Shown piece after piece: positions 43,680 to 56,111 of a stretch of DNA of 64,000 bases. Below the pieces are notes generated by a model that worked only from the letters and a program-made list of their open reading frames with translations, ran no database searches and had not been told where the DNA came from. The translations under genes were made by a program, and so were the position numbers. The stretch lies in assembly GCA_036435485.1 (NCBI GenBank), contig CM071594.1, forward strand, positions 96,003,001 to 96,067,000, written 5' to 3'. Every line of letters begins with the position of its first letter. Positions within the stretch are counted from its first letter, which is position 1. This DNA comes from Saposhnikovia divaricata (lineage: Eukaryota > Streptophyta > Magnoliopsida > Apiales > Apiaceae).

Positions 43680-46480
43680 TTTTATTAATATATTTATTGG
43701 CAGAACTTGTAAACGATCATATATTTTTTTCCTCAAAAGGTATATGTACTTCAATGTCTCGGAATTGTAAATACATACACAATCTACCTATAAGGACTAA
43801 AAGGAATAAATAAATACAACTATCCCATGATCCAATTGAGTATGACATGTAGTTGACCTAGGAAAATGGATCTGGATTCGAAAAATTGAACCGAAATTCT
43901 TGGAACTGAAATCCAATTTTATATTCGAAATAGAACATGGACCTATATAATTATTCTAGATAAAGTATATACAGACACAAGTACACACACATATACTCTC
44001 AAAACTCGAAATCGAACATAACATTAATCTTGAAATATCAAGCTCTGAGTATATAGATACAAGCACACACACGTAAAGTTTGAAACTCGAAATTGAACAT
44101 AAACATAACATTAATCTCTAGGACTGAGCAAAACCGAAACTACATACAGGCTCTGTATATATATTGTTTAAATTTGGAATTGAACATAAAAACAAGCGCA
44201 TACCACACGTAAAGTTTGAAACTCGAAATTGAACATAAACATAACATTAATCTCTAGGACTGGGCAAAACCGAAACTACATTCAGGCTCTGTATATATAA
44301 TGTTTAAATTTGGAATTGAACATAAAAAAAAGCGCATACCGAGTCAAACAGGCAATTCCGATATGTTGAAGCCAAACAAAAAGGATATATAAAAATCTGT
44401 GTGTATATTTTGTTACTTGAACCAACTCGTAGTATAAAAATCAAAATCATAACTAAATATTAATGAACTCGTAAATAATTTTAAATATTAATTTCATAAA
44501 TAAGATTATATATGTAAAATAAAAATTTCAGATAGAAGTTATGCACTAATAATTATGCAATATGAACAAGATATATTGGTTAAAAGAGTTTTTTGATAGA
44601 TTTTGGTCAAGTCAATATATTGAGAATCCTATAAGAACTAAAATGGAAAGGTTAAATACATCATTTTATTAAAGTTAAGTCCATTTGATGTGGATATGGA
44701 ATTAAAAATTCTAAGAACTGTGAAGTCTGTATAATTGTCTCATGCAGATTTAAAATGAGAGAAAAAGGAAAGATAGGAGAAAATTTTCCTCATATTATGA
44801 AGTTAAGAAATGCTATATCGACAAGTGTATTTTGAAGTTTATAAAGTGAAAATATCGCGAAGTCTAATGAGGTGACATGTTGTTATCGAAATACATATAT
44901 TGTGAATCCAATGGGAAATATCAATATAAGTCTATGTTGAGTAATCCACAATAAAAGATATCGTGATCGAAATGAACAAAATTTTGAATTCGAAAAACCA
45001 GTTTGATTTTATACAAAAAAATTCGTAATTCGTAAGAAACCTGACATAATCCAGCACGAGGGCCTAGACGAGCCATATATTTTTCATAAAAGTCCGGCCA
45101 GATTAAAAAAAAACTCAGAATTAAGCAATCGGTCGGATAAAAGTGTAGTTCGATCAAGGTAAAACCCCAATATGATCCTGAATTTTATTCAATTTATTTG
45201 AAAAACTTAGATAAAACTCGAGTTTAGCATAACTTTAAACATAATTAAATAAAACCTCGGATGAATCCTAAACTTTTCAACAAAATTCAAAAACATTTTA
45301 AAAAATACATTATTAAAAAAATTAAAATTTAAATTGAAGTAGAAATTCTGATTCGGCTCGACCCAATCTAGACCGATCCGTGAGCCAAAAAAGGCATAAG
45401 GCTCTATTTTAGATTATTGTTAAAAAATGTTGTGTTGTGCTGCAAAAAAAAAGATGGTAAGATAGTGTTATTGCGAAAATTAGATAAATATTTGATATAT
45501 TTTTGATATGTGTATGTTTTTGGTATATTGTAAAAAAAAAATGTTTTTAGTGAGTTTTGATGTTGAAACCCATAGTTACTTTGTGCAAACATTGAAAAGT
45601 ATATATTTTCAAAAGCACGAGGGGATCAAATTGTTTTTTACATGTTTTGGGGGGGGGGGAATTGATGTTGTCTGTAATAATAATGTCAAACAGGACCTAA
45701 ATGTTTTCAAGAAAATCCGGACCCTGACTAGATTTTTAGAAAGCCCAGCCTAATATAATTTTAAAGATTTTTTTTTTTTTAAAGTGTAACACAAACCGAT
45801 TTTTGTGCATCTTCAGTACCAATCTCACACATATAAGACTATATAGGATAGTCAAACAATACTATCACATCGTGAACCTTATGACATGAAATTCAAATAA
45901 ATAAGTCACGTAAATTATTGAGCACCAACATTGTACACATGATCTTGTAATGTACTATTCAACATATATCATGCCGACAAACAAAACTTTAAGAGAAATT
46001 CAAATGAACAACTTTCATATTCGAAAAAATGACAATACATTGAAGAATAAAGTGATCCATTTTTGGAAATATATAAACATGTAAAAAAACACCATAAAAG
46101 TTTATAATGCTAATAGACATCATCATCAAACAATTTCATACAACATGCTTAATATGTTGAACAAGGGCACCTCCCTAGCACAATATATTACAAAATTTCT
46201 CAACAATTAATATACTTTAAGTTAGTAATAAGTAATACTTCCCGATAATTTATTATATTTGGTGACTTCAATGAATGATAGAATTACAATTGTTTTTATT
46301 GGAGAAAGCATTGACAATAAATCTATTTATTTACATGGTTAATTTAACTTTATTAAAATGCACAAAATTGTGAAAGTAGTACAAGTAACATGTTGTACTA
46401 AAATTTACAAACTAAAAGTAAGTTCTTATTTACGACACAAATGTTGTGTACATGGCGAAAACGAAATAATGTACGTGTGA
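43680..46480. other. AT-rich intergenic, no gene seen
   Basis: No supported gene. It contains a 135-bp tandem duplication (44069-44340) and a short dispersed repeat (44459-44545) resembling 2515-2600. The last few hundred bases are probably 3' flank of the minus-strand Rossmann-fold gene. Confidence 0.5.
44069..44340 (+). repeat. 135-bp tandem duplication, two copies
   Basis: The block starting CACGTAAAGTTTGAAACTCG and ending GCGCATACC occurs twice with period 135 and a few differences, indicating a relatively recent local duplication. Confidence 0.88.
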
Positions 46481-49400
46481 TCATGATTGTGTTGTAGCTG
46501 CTCTAAACAATTCCTCCCACTTCTCCTTGTTGTTTCCTGGCCCTTCCCCCTGGTTAAAGATAAAAAACAATTAAACAATGTTTCCCCGAGATGAAATAAA
46601 ATAGGATAAAATCCAATTGTAACAAACATAATATTACGTACTATCAGCTAAATGGTATCCTGAAGTTTTACAACTAATAATTTTTGCTCAGAAGTGTATG
46701 GAAAATTTTGGGATTGAGAAAAGAAACGTATGATTACAAATACATGCTAAAGATGTTCACGCATTAACTATCCATCTCATTTTTGGTTGTGGTAGAATAT
46801 AGATAAAGATTGGAAGAAAATCTTTTTTCCCCCTTCCCTTTTGATTTCATAAAATTAACTCTTTATGGCACTACTCTAAAACAACAATGTAGATTGGAAT
46901 TTCTCGCTCATACAAAAAATATCAAGAATTTATGTTTTACTATTTAATTTGTAAAGTATCGATTTTCATCCACTAAAAACAAATATATGATAATTTCAAG
47001 AGTATTTGTTCATATTATTATTGATGTAATACGGGAAGTTACCGTAATTATCATTATTAGCGAATAGGGATAGTTTCCTTATTATATTAATTACCTTTAT
47101 TATCGATTAGGTATTGGTATTGGCTATATAAGCGATCATTTGTCAGGAACTGCTCAGTTCCTGAACCTGTTTTGATGCTATTTTTGGGGTTTTTCAGTTA
47201 TATAAGTGCAGAAAGTAGAAGATAGGCAGCAGAGAGATAGAGTGCAGCTGATTAGAGCTGAGAAACAGATAGATTTCAGAGATAGAAAGGTAGAAAGGGA
47301 GGTGAGAATAGACAGCAACAAGTTATTAGAGAAACTTGTAAGAAAAAGAAAGGGTTATTAGATAGAGAGAACCCTAGAGAGAAATGGTGGGAAACATCCC
47401 ATTTCCATATTAATTCATTCCTTGATTGATATTCCAACATTACACCACACAACTGCCTTTATAGGCACTAAAGAACAGCTCACACACCTAATAATACATA
47501 TAAACTTTCCAGCTCACAGCACTCAACAATCAGCACACCATACACACAATAATCAGCACACACACACACCATAAAACACACCCCACACAGCACACCACAC
47601 AGCACACACACAAACAGCACTATTATGACAGCATAATTAATCTAATCCTGACATACTGACATAATACTACTGATTCTAACAGCCTGCCAGGCCATGGTCA
47701 GTTCCTGACAAACCTTCCCCCTTAAATTCATCCATGTCCTCATGGATCTTGCACTTCCAATCTTCCTTTTTTTGGATCAAATACATCTTTGAACAATCTT
47801 GCAAACTGCTAAGTATATAGAATTTAAGGTGTTTCCTCAACAAGTTGAGCCTCATAGACACCAAGGTATTTCCTCCTGGATCAAAGGTAATGATTGTATT
47901 CCTTTTCCTTGAAGCCTTATGATCTTCAAGTCTCCATACTCTTCCAGGTTTTCCTGATCTGCCTTGTATTCCATCTGAGATTTCAATCTGAACAACAACC
48001 CTAGGGTACCCCTGCCATTGTCCAAACTGCCCATCATCAAAGTTTATAAGTGCAATTTTCTCAAGCTTCACTTCTCCAATGCTGATCAGGCTTTTGAACA
48101 TCATATTAATACTTTCTGAATGATCTTCTTGCATAAGACCACCTGGGTCAAATATAGCCATGCTCTTCTTAACAAGACTAGACTTCCTTTCCAACCCAAA
48201 AAAGTTTGCAGCTGTTGGCTTATCTGTCCAAGATGCCTTATCAATTAGTAATCCCCTGTTGATAAGAATGGTTAAAGGCTTTTCTTCAACAACATCTTGT
48301 TCCTCTAAACTGTTGAAATTAGCAAACTTTGGCTCTCCATTTTCCAGCACCTTATTTGATATGTTGACCAGAAATTTTACATTTGTCAACCTAGGTAGGC
48401 AATCTTGATGAGAGTCATGTTGCTGATTCATCACCAGGTTCATTACACTTTTTGACCAACTGCCTTTCATAGACCCACCAGGATCAAAGATGAGCCCCTC
48501 TTCCCTGTTGTATTTGCAAGACTTTTTATCTAGACAATAAGAGTGGGAGCAAGGTATAGGCTGCTGCATCCTCAACTCTTCCATCTGTATAAATGTTGTT
48601 AGATCTGTTGACATTTGAGACTCTAATTGTGTTGGCACCTCTAGATCCTCCTTGTCATCAGATTTAAAAGTAGAAGTGCATTCCAACACCTTGGCATTAG
48701 TGGAATTGCCTTCGGAATTCTGCTTGGCCTTAAAGAAGTCTTCTAGACCCAAAGCTTTACAAAGGAGTTCCTCACATTGCCAATCTTCTCTTTCACCACC
48801 TGGAACTTCATCAAAAACAGCTTCCTCTTCTTCAATTGTTATACTAGCTTCAGTGTCCATATCACTCCATGCCTCCTCATTGAATAAGGCTCCAAACCTT
48901 TTAGTTATCTGCTGACAGAATCCTATCCATTCCCAACTAACACTTCCAGCTGCATACCCCTGAAACCAATTTCTAGTTGTTCCTTCCAAATGCATTCCTG
49001 CAACAACAACCTTCAGGGAATCTGCTATGTTATAGATGGTGAAATATTGCTCACAATCATGGAGCCAGTCACCTACTTCTGTCCCCTCTTTAAACCTTGG
49101 AAGTTGTAGCTTAAGATGTGGTAAATAGTCTAATGTCTGCCTTGCTGGAATATTTCTATCAGCAAAAGAATTTTCAAACTTAACTTTCTTAGCTCTTTTC
49201 CTCTGGATAATTTCAACTTGTTGAGCTGCTAAGGTAAGTAAGTCTTCCAACTTCTGGAATCTTTCATTTGACTTCTCCTTATACCACCAAAATTGTTGTT
49301 GTACCTCTTGAAAAAGTTCATTAAAATCTTGTTCCTGAACTGTTTTAGGCATACTTGTGATTTACAACTGCGATTAATATGATTCCACAACAGCACGACT

Positions 49401-52400
49401 CGTTTCACCAGCACAGCTCAATCGAAGCAGTGGATGATCGATTTCTGCAGCTCTGATACCATTTGTCAGGAACTGCTCAGTTCCTGAACCTGTTTTGATG
49501 CTATTTTTGGGGTTTTTCAGTTATATAAGTGCAGAAAGTAGAAGATAGGCAGCAGAGAGATAGAGTGCAGCTGATTAGAGCTGAGAAACAGATAGATTTC
49601 AGAGATAGAAAGGTAGAAAGGGAGTTGAGAATAGACAGCAACAAGTTATTAGAGAAACTTGTAAGAAAAAGAAAGGGTTATTAGATAGAGAGAACCCTAG
49701 AGAGAAATGGTGGGAAACATCCCATTTCCATATTAATTCATTCCTTGATTGATATTCCAACATTACACCACACAACTGCCTTTATAGGCACTAAAGAACA
49801 GCTCACACACCTAATAATACATATAAACTTTCCAGCTCACAGCACTCAACAATCAGCACACCATACACACAATAATCAGCACACACACACCATAAAACAC
49901 ACCCCACACAGCACACCACACAGCACACACACAAACAGCACTATTATGACAGCATAATTAATCTAATCCTGACATACTGACATAATACTACTGATTCTAA
50001 CAGCCTGCCAGGCCATGGTCAGTTCCTGACATCATTATATTGTCACCTTCACGATTTAATAAAACAAGTACTTGCAAACACTTAATTAGTATCTGCAAAA
50101 CTGAATGCAAGTGACCCACACACCACAAGCAGACTACTATCTTTTCAACTTTTAATGGTTAGTATTATTTGTCAGAGTCATATCGTAATCTTTATGACAA
50201 ACTCATTCTTTGCATACTTGCACTTGCTTTTATCTGAATAGGCAAACTTTGTTTGCAACAAGTGAAGAAAAATATTTAAAACTTCTGAATCCTTTTTTTT
50301 TGGTTCAGTTTCCATTTTTTTTTAATTTCTTTTCTCTACTTAAAAAACTTTGGGAAAACACAACAAAAGATTAAAGTTTCAATAGTTAAACAATTACCTT
50401 AATAGAATTGATTTCATAAATTTGGCCTTCTGTACATTCAATGTCCAATGCTTGTAAACATGCTTCGGCAACCACAAGCCTACTAACCTCCCCAACAAGT
50501 TTATCTCCTGCAATTAACAATACAAAGTTTCATCACAGAAGAGTTTATAGCCCCAAACTAGCAGCCCAAAGAAAAATTGAAGTTGTTAGTTAAAAATAAA
50601 GTACTCTATCAAGGTACATATACGATAAGCATTAAATATACATTTAACTGTAAACTGTAAATAAAGTGACTTAGGTCTCGTAAGAGTTTGAGATTTTAAA
50701 TTGAACAGGTAAGAGGGAGAGGGAATTACGATATAAGATAAATAGATAGTGTTTGTAAAATTTTCTTCGCGTACTATAAGGAGTACATTTTTTTGTAGTG
50801 AAAAATCTCAGGCTTCTCCTCCTAGTTAAGGAGGATATTTTCTGATAGTAAAATCTATAGTTCGGGATAGAGTTCAGGGTTTGAAGTAGGGGTGAGCAGA
50901 TTCATCAAAGATTACATCACTGTGAACCAAAATAAAAATTATACTGTCGTGCTCTCTTTCTTTCTCTTTACTCATTTTTTGCAATTTTTATTACTTATCA
51001 TCTTTAAATAATTAATTTTAAAAGACAAAGAAAAGTTAAAAACATAAATTTCAACTTTTAAAAAGGTGATAAGCTATTTCACCCACTTCTAGCTTATCTT
51101 GCCTTCGGGACCTATGATAGGCGTGTAACATACCTTCAAATATCCATAAGACTCAGTGCAACTTTTCATGGGCAACTTTAGGGGATAATAATTAACACAA
51201 CAAAATTATTATACCCATGTCTGTTTGATTTAATTTAGTTCAATACTCTGTTGTAGACAACTAGCACAAGGGGTGGGAGGACTAGTAACACGGTAACAAT
51301 CAAATGTAGAAACATTATTGGGTAGTGATGTTACTGATGTACGCCTGCTAGTATCTATCTACCCCATTACGAAAACCTAATATATATCAGAAAAAGTATG
51401 TAAAGTAATCACCGGTATGATGAGAATACACTATATTCTGACTAATTAGTTAATGGACCCGCATCTTTGTTATTAATTGACTGCATGCTAGATGCAGCTT
51501 CAAAAATACATCAAGACTTACATATCATATGAGAAAATTATCTCACAAAGAAGTCAGAGCATCTGATACCTTGGCTAATAACAACTGCCCGTCGTTCCCC
51601 AGCTGTGGCCTTGAGAAGAGTATTCAGATCATATGATGTATATGGTCCATCAGTCAATCTACCAGGTCTGGTACAGAATGTACTAATGTTAAAGACTATG
51701 AAACACCGCAATTGTTTTAAAATAGTAAACACAAAGAAAAGTACTCCCATCAGGGCCTTTATGACTTTCAAAGTTAATTTAACCTCCTCTTTCCTTAACA
51801 AAGTTGTATAATGTCACTTAAGTGGATGCCTCTAAGAAAGTATTGTTAGTAGAGACTTTAAGTGTTTGTATTATTTCTATAAAATTAAAATTAAATATCC
51901 AAACAAGTCAAATAGACTTTCCAAAGTAAAGAGAAGTTTGTCTATTTCTCAAACAGAAAACAAGATTATCCAAAAGATACAAAGCCAAAGTGTTACATAC
52001 CTGATTATAGTATATGGAAGACCAGATTTGATAAGACAATCTTCACCCATCTTCTTATATTTGAGAACACCACAGAGATTCATAATGCTACAGGTAAGAC
52101 AGAAATACTTTGAAATCAAACACTGAAATAGTCAAATGATTGACCAGTTCCCTATATCTAAATCAATGCCATTAAATATTACATAGATGATAAATGTTTC
52201 AGATACTTCAAAATAAAAACTAGTCATACCTCCAGGGTAGCTTATTAAACTTGGTGACTCCAACCGATGATACAAGGACAACTCTTTTAAGTGAAGGAGG
52301 CAGCGCCGATATAAGATTTCTTGCTCCATCACAATCTTTAAAGTACAAATATATAGTCAAATGAAGGCACATAAGTTAACCATTATCTTGCATGATAACT

Positions 52401-55053
52401 TAAACTACTGGACTCTGTCCAGCTAGACTAAATGTTGGCACGTACATTGTAAATTAAATGTTATAGAAACAGAAGATTAATACGAACCTTAATACCAATC
52501 AAACAATAGCTTTCTAGTCTATGCTCTTTACTTGGGTCAATTCGACAAAAGGTTAACATTTTAGAGATAGTAGCCTGGTGTAGTTTCCATAACAAGTTTA
52601 ACTAAAGGATAATTAAGAAGATTATTTTGCATTTCTTTTATGTTTTTAATTAGGATTGAAATTAATTGTAATATATTATAAAGTTTAATTAATACTTGGA
52701 AATCGGGTGCTGACCGATTTGTTGTCACTATTTTGTGATAAAATTGTTTTCTATAACCTCTAGGATCAAAATCGGAATTTGGCTTAAATTTGTCAATGGT
52801 CCGAAAATTCCAAATTAAGTACATTCACTTTAATGGTTCACTGCTAATTTTATCATCAAATATATACTTTTAATCTGTTTTATCTGTCTTGTAATTGTAA
52901 TGATAATTTACTAACAACATATACAAATAGAAGATGATTATACTTCATATCAGAAAAATATTGATAGATTAGAACAACTAATACAATTTAACGATTACAA
53001 GCAAGTATAATTTTCTTACATCAACTATTAATAATATGCTATAATCTATCTGATTAGTTCTCTAAGTACTCTATCCGAGAGTACCAAGTCCTAGTTCTCC
53101 AAGTACTCTTTCCGCGAGTACGAAGTCCAGGTACTTATTAGGCACTCACTCAATCGATTAGGACCGACTTTCGAAGTTTACAACACTGATTAAAACTAAG
53201 ATTGTTCTCTTCTTATGAGTTGTATTCCAGATAGATACTCTCTTTAGGGGTGGATAATTACTAGGGGTGGTGGTTCTTTTGTGATTGAATCACCTTAGAG
53301 AGTAGCAGGTTTTTTCCAGCGGTTAATTTACCAAACTTATCTTTTTGTTGTCTCTATTCTAAAAATCCTTCTTTTCAATTTTCTAATTACATCTATTGGC
53401 CAGGTAAAAAATTGTTCCTATTTAGATCTATTTATTATGATGAGCTGATAAGCATGTCATTTAGAAGCAATGCTTCAATTTAAGATAAATTCTGACTAAA
53501 TGAAAAAGTAAAGGCATTCCAAATTCTGACTAAATGAAATAGTAAAGGCATTCCAGGGGAAGAGGGACTTGAAATCATAATTTATGCCAGAATTTAACAA
53601 TGCAGACAAGCTAAACAACTTTGCATGTGATGCACACTGATCAGTTCAGCCTCTTTACAGCAATATAATCTGTGCATCGTATTAGAGAAAGTAAACTAGT
53701 AGCATTTTTCTAACTTGTCCAATGTAGTTTGCGTGTGGCTCCACTTACTACCTTAACAGACAGCACATAAGAAGGGAGCTAAAGAAGGAAAAATCATATA
53801 TAATTTTATGCATTTCTGGTGATACTGATAAAAAATTGGGTATCGTAAGTGAGTACGAGTCGTACCCACTCTTTCGGGGGTGTTATCGCCATCCCACCGC
53901 TTCGATGGAAAGGCTGTTGTTCCTGTACAGCAAATAACATGTGTGACACCCTAAAATTCAACATGTCTCATGTTAGTTATTTGCATAGCCATGAGACTTC
54001 GGAGAAACAATATATACCTTACAGATGTAGGTGAATTTCTTAGCTTAAGTAATTAACAGCACAAACCTCAAAAATTGAGGGATCAAGATCCTCTGGGTTC
54101 CGGATGTCGCCTTTAAACACCTATCAAGTTTGGAAAACTCTTTTAACTAAATAACTTACCATCCTGGTGGGAAAAGAACAATATCGAAAAAGTAAAACTT
54201 GTTTCCCATATACACTCAGATTCAAGAAGATAAGTTTTCTTCTATTACAAATGATACAAACAATAAAGTAGGCAGGAATAAAAGCATACCTTTAGTTTGT
54301 CCTCATCTTGTTCACCAAACAGAGTTGTTGCTTTCTCGGGATCACGAACTAGTAATCGTGATTTGATGTTTCGATTAAGTAGTGAGGCCACAACTAGTTG
54401 TCCTGAAAACAGCAAATGCACACATACTGAGGTGAACTTACCAAAGGATGGAACCATGTTATACAGTGAAAACAAAAGAAAAAGGATAATTTTATTCAAC
54501 GGCGTAGATTTGTATAGACTTCTTTAATTGTATAGTTAAAAATATGTTCTTTAAGAACTAAAAAAAAAAAAGTTTGTACATACAGTATAAATTCTCCATT
54601 TAAAATTATGATCGCTGTATGCTTTTGAAAACATTAGAATGTTCTTGTAGTAGTTATATATCGATTCATGATTGCTACTAGCTATCACTAAAACTTGTGC
54701 AAACTATACATATTAATTATCCGTTTGGTTGGAAGGAATTTACGGAAAATTGTAAGCGTAAATAAACAAAGGAGGAGTTGGGGGGGGGGGGGAGCATTCA
54801 TTCTCTGTGTAATTTTGTAAACTGTTTGATGGTTTGCAGCTGTGGGTACATGAGTTTAAGTCACTTTTGATGACAGTGCTTAACTGTTCCAATATAGTAG
54901 CAGGCAATCACCGAGAACCAAGAACATCTTGCCTAAATTACCAACTATGTCGATCAAAAAATTCACTAAAACACTGTGTTTCTTTATTCATTTATCAAAC
55001 TATTTTAGCAAATAAATTGTAAAGCTAAGAGGAAACTTATATATGGGTATGTA

Positions 55054-55102
<49 letters not shown>

Positions 55103-55393
55103 AGAACTAGTACCAACACCACCGGAGGCACCGATGACAAGAACAAGCTTGGAAGATGCAGCAGGAGTAGTTTTGTTTTGCAGAGACTCCTCTGCTTTAA
55201 CTGCATTATAAACTGTTGAAAATCTTCTTCCTCTTCTTCTACTCGATCTTATTTGTAGATTGTTGTTGAGAGAGTTAGGGTGATTTTTAGACAATTTGGG
55301 TAAAATGATTTGGGAGGATGGTGCCAAGTTTTGGTAATTAAGTGGAGTTGATGTTACGAGTTTACAAGCCATGTGTAATGTAGCAACTGCCAT
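46481..55393 (-). CDS. Plastid-targeted NAD(P)-binding Rossmann-fold (atypical SDR) protein, nine exons
   Basis: Exons (high to low): 55393-55114, 54402-54290, 54120-54067, 53950-53866, 52335-52230, 52087-52001, 51667-51570, 50507-50398, 46549-46481. All junctions are GT-AG and the phases sum to exactly 1002 nt (333 aa plus stop). Residues about 1-75 are Ser/Arg/Lys/Asn-rich, fitting a chloroplast transit peptide. Then the dinucleotide-binding LVLVIGASGGVG, RLLVRDPEKA, THVICCTGTTAFPS, VVLVSSVGV, YKKMGED and GRLTDGPYTSYDLN follow in the order of the NAD(P)H-binding (PF13460-like) atypical SDR family. A similar uncharacterised Arabidopsis protein is, from memory, At4g31530. The substrate is unknown. 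The Met at 55393 (AAATGG context) is preferred over 55402. Exon 5 begins with Cys-Asp where relatives have Trp-Glu. The last intron (3.85 kb) contains TE-D in the same orientation. It looks intact. Confidence 0.9.
47136..47140. repeat. Target site duplication TCATT (TE-D)
   Basis: TCATT at 47136-47140 and again at 50032-50036 flanks TE-D. Confidence 0.93.
47141..47710 (-). repeat. TE-D 3' LTR
   Basis: 570 bp. It includes a CA/GT-rich tract and, at the outer end, the inverted repeat TCAGGAACTG-CT-CAGTTCCTGA (47143-47164). Confidence 0.93.
47676..49352 (-). CDS. TE-D gag-like protein, 558 aa
   Basis: Intact single-exon ORF starting 111 bp after the primer-site end of the 5' LTR. Residues about 1-60 are helical (QEVQQQFWWYKEKSNERFQ). 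Residues about 75-170 contain LPRFKEGTEVGDWLHDCEQYF, an A..HLEG..RNWFQGY block and W..F...I..RFG, the pattern of the Ty3/gypsy-type Retrotrans_gag domain. The C-terminal half is unusual: the pentapeptide FDPGG occurs three times (near residues 290, 400 and 490) in otherwise different contexts. No CCHC knuckle is present. The last 11 codons and the stop lie inside the 3' LTR. Its likely role is capsid formation or RNA packaging for a non-autonomous element; the family call rests on motif recognition only. Confidence 0.82.
   Translation of the reverse strand: MPKTVQEQDFNELFQEVQQQFWWYKEKSNERFQKLEDLLTLAAQQVEIIQRKRAKKVKFENSFADRNIPARQTLDYLPHLKLQLPRFKEGTEVGDWLHDCEQYFTIYNIADSLKVVVAGMHLEGTTRNWFQGYAAGSVSWEWIGFCQQITKRFGALFNEEAWSDMDTEASITIEEEEAVFDEVPGGEREDWQCEELLCKALGLEDFFKAKQNSEGNSTNAKVLECTSTFKSDDKEDLEVPTQLESQMSTDLTTFIQMEELRMQQPIPCSHSYCLDKKSCKYNREEGLIFDPGGSMKGSWSKSVMNLVMNQQHDSHQDCLPRLTNVKFLVNISNKVLENGEPKFANFNSLEEQDVVEEKPLTILINRGLLIDKASWTDKPTAANFFGLERKSSLVKKSMAIFDPGGLMQEDHSESINMMFKSLISIGEVKLEKIALINFDDGQFGQWQGYPRVVVQIEISDGIQGRSGKPGRVWRLEDHKASRKRNTIITFDPGGNTLVSMRLNLLRKHLKFYILSSLQDCSKMYLIQKKEDWKCKIHEDMDEFKGEGLSGTDHGLAGC
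49450..49461 (-). promoter_or_regulatory. TE-D primer binding site (tRNA-iMet)
   Basis: On the minus strand TGGTATCAGAGC, two bases after the 5' LTR, complementary to initiator tRNA-Met. This fixes the element's orientation. Confidence 0.9.
49464..50031 (-). repeat. TE-D 5' LTR
   Basis: 568 bp, almost identical to 47141-47710. TTATATAA at 49521-49528 is a possible TATA element. Confidence 0.93.
50037..55113 (-). other. Introns 1-7 and the upstream part of intron 8 of the Rossmann-fold gene
   Basis: Apart from the exons listed for the gene, this is AT-rich intron. It holds a 34-bp tandem duplication (53487-53554) in the 1.5-kb fourth intron, a 12-base G run at about 54781, and a (GA)n microsatellite at 55057-55098 in the first intron close to the exon 1 donor site. 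No other gene is seen. Confidence 0.75.
55057..55098 (+). repeat. (GA)n microsatellite in intron 1
   Basis: About 21 GA units 16 bp downstream (in gene direction) of the exon 1 donor. On the transcript strand it is a CU-rich tract that could influence splicing. Confidence 0.97.
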
Positions 55394-55742
55394 TTCAAAC
55401 ACAGATACTATCCATCCAAAGTACCCATGATTTGTCTGAATTGTTCTTGTCCACTTGTATCTCTTTCTATCCTCTTTTTCTATGTTAATAATTATCCTTC
55501 CTGTGTAATGCTTCTAAATTTGTTGCATTTCTAGTACTTTAGTTAATGGCCGGCGATTAACTGCAATTTTTTTTAACTGTATATGGTTTTGTAGAAAATT
55601 TATGCGATATGTACAGAGATGGATCCCCTTATTTTTACATTAAAAAAAATCCTATTGTACAGTGCTGTTTACCACAACAAACATTTGTCCTGATCGATGC
55701 TCTTAATTAATTGCCTTCTAATAATAGGGAAAAGAGTATATA

Positions 55743-56109
55743 AAGCACACAATAGAAAAGTTTTCTATTAGTTCGGCTTAAAATATGATAAATTAATTAT
55801 TATTTGAACAATCCAACCGTACGGATGTAAATTCATACAAAAATATGTGAATGTACAAATTTTCGTGTAATTTAGTTATTTGGAAGTATAAATTTATAGC
55901 AATAAGATTATGATAAATCTGTGTCGTCGAATATATATAAAAAATAGTTTTATTATAAAAGTGATACTCCACCATTTCAAATATAATAAAAATTTGTATA
56001 CAATGTTATTTCGACATAAACTTTACATCCGTACGGTTGGATTATCAAAACTAATAATAAAATACCACATTTAAGGTGCACTAATAGAGAACTTCTCTAC
56101 TGTGTGCTT
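55743..56109. mobile_element. MITE with long terminal inverted repeats
   Basis: Inverted repeats of about 90 bp: the left arm starts AAGCACACAATAGAAAAGTT and the right arm, reverse-complemented, starts AAGCACACAGTAGAGAAGTT. Both arms end in the shared block AATCCAACCGTACGGATG. TA flanks both ends (55741-55742, 56110-56111), which suggests a Tc1/mariner (Stowaway-like) TSD, though TA is weak evidence. The interior is AT-rich and non-coding. It lies about 350 bp upstream of the Rossmann-fold gene start. Confidence 0.72.
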
Positions 56110-56111
56110 TA

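Larger units (their letters stand above)
47141..50031 (-). mobile_element. TE-D: gag-only LTR retrotransposon (TR-GAG type) in an intron
   Basis: LTRs 47141-47710 (570 bp) and 49464-50031 (568 bp), TG...CA ends TGTCAGGAACTG/CAGTTCCTGACA, TSD TCATT. On the minus strand the primer site TGGTATCAGAGC (49461-49450) follows the 5' LTR and a polypurine tract (minus-strand AAGGGGGAAGG, 47722-47712) precedes the 3' LTR. The only coding region is one gag-like ORF; there is no protease, RT or integrase in the 1.75-kb interior. The LTRs differ by one substitution and one 2-bp CA-repeat indel by hand count, so insertion is very recent. It must rely on an autonomous relative. It sits in the last intron of the Rossmann-fold gene, in the sense direction. 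Confidence 0.92.
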
